This document shows, one piece after another, positions 62,212 through 64,000 of a DNA stretch of 64,000 nucleotides (its first letter is position 1; the number at the start of each line of letters is the position of its first letter). The stretch comes from CAYQDB01 sp964416195 (GTDB lineage: Bacteria > Zixibacteria > MSB-5A5 > GN15 > FEB-12), in NCBI GenBank assembly GCA_964416195.1, contig CAYQDB010000004.1, positions 124,001-188,000 on the forward strand. The letters are read 5' to 3'. The position numbers were made by a program, and so were the translations under genes. The notes under the pieces were generated by a model. The model had not been told where the DNA came from. It was given only the letters and a program-made list of their open reading frames with translations, and did not search any database.

Positions 62212-62970
62212 GTGGTTAAACAAACAATCTTCATTACCCTTAACGCTATTGTGGCTTTTGGGATTGGTTTTGGTCTGTGGTATGGGGTCTTCCGTACGTC
62301 AGAAGTTCCTATTGTCCACTCGATTTACATGGGGGGACCGCTGGTCGTCCTGTTGATTGCGATCCTGATCATGTTGCTGGTGTTTGTTATTGAGCGTTAC
62401 CTTTCCCTGTATCGGGGGGCGAAGGGTAAAAGCTCGGTGCAGGTTTTCTTCAAGAAGCTGGTGACGCTGCTGCAGGGTGACGATTATGATAGCGCGCTGG
62501 CGGCTTGCGACAAGCAACGCGGCACCACCGCTAATGTCTTACGAGCCGGTATCGAACGGTATCGCGAGATCAAAGACAGTTCGGAATACAGCGCTGAAAA
62601 GAGAATCGAATTGACCCAGATAGCTGTCGAGGAAGCCAACGCTCTTGAGGGACCATTGCTAGAACGCAACCTCATTGCTATGTCGACTATCGCCTCGATT
62701 GCTACCATGGTTGGCTTGCTAGGCACCACTATCGGTATGATTCGCGCTTTTGCTGCAACGGGCAATGTCGAGGGTGGTGTGATTGACGCACAAGCGCTGG
62801 CTACCGGCATCTCCGAGGCGCTGGTTAACACCGCTGGCGGTCTGCTTTCCGGCATTCTGGGAATCTTTTTCTTCAACTTCTTTGTTAACAAGGTAGATGC
62901 GTTCAACTACACTACTGACGAAGCTACGTTTGAAGTGATGCAAATCCTAAAGGCCAAACAGGGGATCTAA
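62212..62970 (+). CDS. exbB: MotA/TolQ/ExbB proton channel protein
   Basis: A 252-residue inner-membrane proton-channel subunit. Three or four membrane segments are present: about 7-25, 38-60 (MGGPLVVLLIAILIMLLVFVIER), 145-170 (IASIATMVGLLGTTIGMI) and 185-210 (EALVNTAGGLLSGILGIFF). The GLLGTTIGMI and NTAGG stretches are the ExbB/TolQ signature lining the proton path. It starts at GTG 62212 with a strong GGAGG. It lies 3 bp before the first exbD, forming the energising unit. Whether it drives TonB- or Tol-type work is not settled. Confidence 0.93.
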   Translation: MVKQTIFITLNAIVAFGIGFGLWYGVFRTSEVPIVHSIYMGGPLVVLLIAILIMLLVFVIERYLSLYRGAKGKSSVQVFFKKLVTLLQGDDYDSALAACDKQRGTTANVLRAGIERYREIKDSSEYSAEKRIELTQIAVEEANALEGPLLERNLIAMSTIASIATMVGLLGTTIGMIRAFAATGNVEGGVIDAQALATGISEALVNTAGGLLSGILGIFFFNFFVNKVDAFNYTTDEATFEVMQILKAKQGI

Positions 62971-62973
62971 GTC

Positions 62974-63459
62974 ATGGCCAAAAAACGTAGGGTTGGCATT
63001 TGGATCGACATGACGCCGATGGTGGATATTGTTATCCTGTTGTTGATCTTTTACATGACTGTCACGCAGTTTAAGCCGCCGGAGGCCAAAGCTGTGGAGT
63101 TACCGTCGTCACATTCGATGATCGAGTTGCCGGACAAAGATGTTATTAACATCACCGTCACCAAGTACGACTCTATTTATGTCGATTACGTTGAAAAGGC
63201 AACTATCAACATCGAGGGCACGGATGTCGCAACGAAGGTCAGAATAGTTCGCACCTGTGACAAGTATTCAGTTGCTTCTGAGATACTTCGGGCGCGGGCC
63301 AAAAACCTGAGAGCCCTTATTGTCATCAAAGCGGACGGACGAGCAAGCTTCGGGATTATGAAGGATGTCATGGGAGCCATGCAGGAAAACCACTTGGAGC
63401 GATTTCTGATCATAACTGAGCAGGAGGGAGGGGCGGTGGAGGCTCTGGTGGGCTCCTGA
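62974..63459 (+). CDS. exbD: ExbD/TolR family protein (first copy)
   Basis: A 161-residue ExbD/TolR subunit. One membrane segment (IDMTPMVDIVILLLIFYMTVT, residues about 11-32) contains the essential Asp (MVDIV) that carries protons; the rest is periplasmic (KPPEAKAVELPSSHSMIELPDKD onward, with the late VIKADGRASFG). It follows exbB by 3 bp. The C terminus ends with an unusual EQEGGAVEALVGS. Confidence 0.93.
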   Translation: MAKKRRVGIWIDMTPMVDIVILLLIFYMTVTQFKPPEAKAVELPSSHSMIELPDKDVINITVTKYDSIYVDYVEKATINIEGTDVATKVRIVRTCDKYSVASEILRARAKNLRALIVIKADGRASFGIMKDVMGAMQENHLERFLIITEQEGGAVEALVGS

Positions 63460-63591
63460 CAGCCGCGCCAGCGTTGGATCGGCAGATATAGCTGAGTGTG
63501 GATAAACCATAATTTAGAATAAGGAAAGAAATCCGGCAGGAGTTTGTATAACTTATAGAGATGTTGCCTTAGAACTGGAAGGTGAAAGAAT

Positions 63592-64000
63592 ATGGCACGA
63601 GGTAAAAGGAAAGGTTTACGACGACCGAAGCGGCGAATCCACATTCGTATCGATATGACCCCAATGGTTGATATCGTTATGTTGTTGTTGATCTTCTACA
63701 TGGTAACAACGGTGTTTGCCATGCCTCAGGCAATGGAAATTAACCTACCGCCGGTGGAAGACATTGACCAGAAGGTCGAGGTCAAGGAGTCCAACCTGCT
63801 GACCATTCGTGTCGACGGAGAGAGCCACTTTTGGTGGAACCTCAAAACACCAGCCCCGGAGAACCTTCCGCTGCTGTTGCCGGGTGATCCGAACAAACCG
63901 GATACTGTCGCCTATAAGTTCAATGCAGATACACTTCGTGGCCTGTTGCTGGAACGGAATAGAGAAAACCCCAAACTGAACACTCTGATCCTGATTCACC
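63592..64000 (+). CDS. exbD: ExbD/TolR family protein (second copy), runs off the window
   Basis: Starts at ATG 63592 (GAAAGAATATGGC, with AAGGTGAAAG upstream) and is still open at base 64000, giving at least 136 residues. The membrane segment IDMTPMVDIVMLLLIFYMVTTVF contains the same proton-carrying Asp as the first copy; a very basic N terminus (RGKRKGLRRPKRR) precedes it. The periplasmic part (INLPPVEDID, then GDPNKPDTVAYKF) is unlike the first copy, so this is a second type of ExbD. Two ExbDs with one ExbB is common for TonB-type clusters in this group. Confidence 0.9.
   Translation, partial: MARGKRKGLRRPKRRIHIRIDMTPMVDIVMLLLIFYMVTTVFAMPQAMEINLPPVEDIDQKVEVKESNLLTIRVDGESHFWWNLKTPAPENLPLLLPGDPNKPDTVAYKFNADTLRGLLLERNRENPKLNTLILIH

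Overview
The window is chromosomal DNA of a Gram-negative bacterium, most likely an uncultured member of the FCB group (Zixibacteria-like or a neighbouring candidate phylum). Two large secreted proteins end in the FlgD-like sorting tail (NYPNPFNP motif, final LLK) typical of that group. Several lipoproteins, an LptE-like protein, ExbB/ExbD and energised-envelope genes point to an outer membrane. Shine-Dalgarno sites (AGGAGG type) are common, and GTG/TTG starts are frequent. The lineage is inferred from these features and was not checked by a search.

Layout. 1-5 kb: nucleotidyltransferase, a decayed HemW-like gene, signal peptidase I and an 18-residue-repeat beta-solenoid exported protein. 5-11 kb: an HDOD protein with a histidine-kinase-like H-box, then an overlapping operon of a 26/27-residue-repeat secreted protein, an exported HEAT protein and a DEDD exonuclease. 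11-15 kb: two duplicated type IV pilins, each with a sigma-54 promoter, next to a PilR-like activator, then a GAF protein and a third pilin. 15-24 kb: GNAT, hutU-hutI (histidine degradation), LptE-like protein, a glycosyltransferase-TPR fusion, M24 peptidase and Nudix hydrolase. 24-30 kb (mostly minus strand): VWA protein, GT39 glycosyltransferase, TrkA-type K+ channel; VanZ-like protein on the plus strand. 30-36 kb: a truncated secreted gene, a 1456-residue multidomain secreted protein and a smaller relative. 36-40 kb: PP2C phosphatase, tRNA-Lys, asnS and an ethylbenzene-dehydrogenase-type haem-binding-domain lipoprotein.

The most interesting stretch is 40.6-51.2 kb. It holds an AmmeMemoRadiSam set with an exported MEMO-AMMECR1 fusion facing a four-gene operon (DUF362, the radical SAM enzyme with a Tat-like N terminus, a degenerate spermidine-synthase-like membrane protein, a D-threonine-aldolase-type PLP enzyme). 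It is followed on the opposite strand by a tight operon of a Tat-type DUF362 protein, a NapH/MauM-like polyferredoxin and a lipoprotein. Together these look like an uncharacterised envelope-linked redox or modification pathway.

51-64 kb: asnA between direct and inverted repeats, yajC, def, fmt, an RNase E/G gene, a CYTH protein, and an envelope energisation cluster (TonB-C-like repeat protein, TPR protein, membrane protein, ExbB, two ExbD; the last runs off the window). The intergenic DNA carries at least five families of dispersed imperfect palindromes, one of them nested within another.
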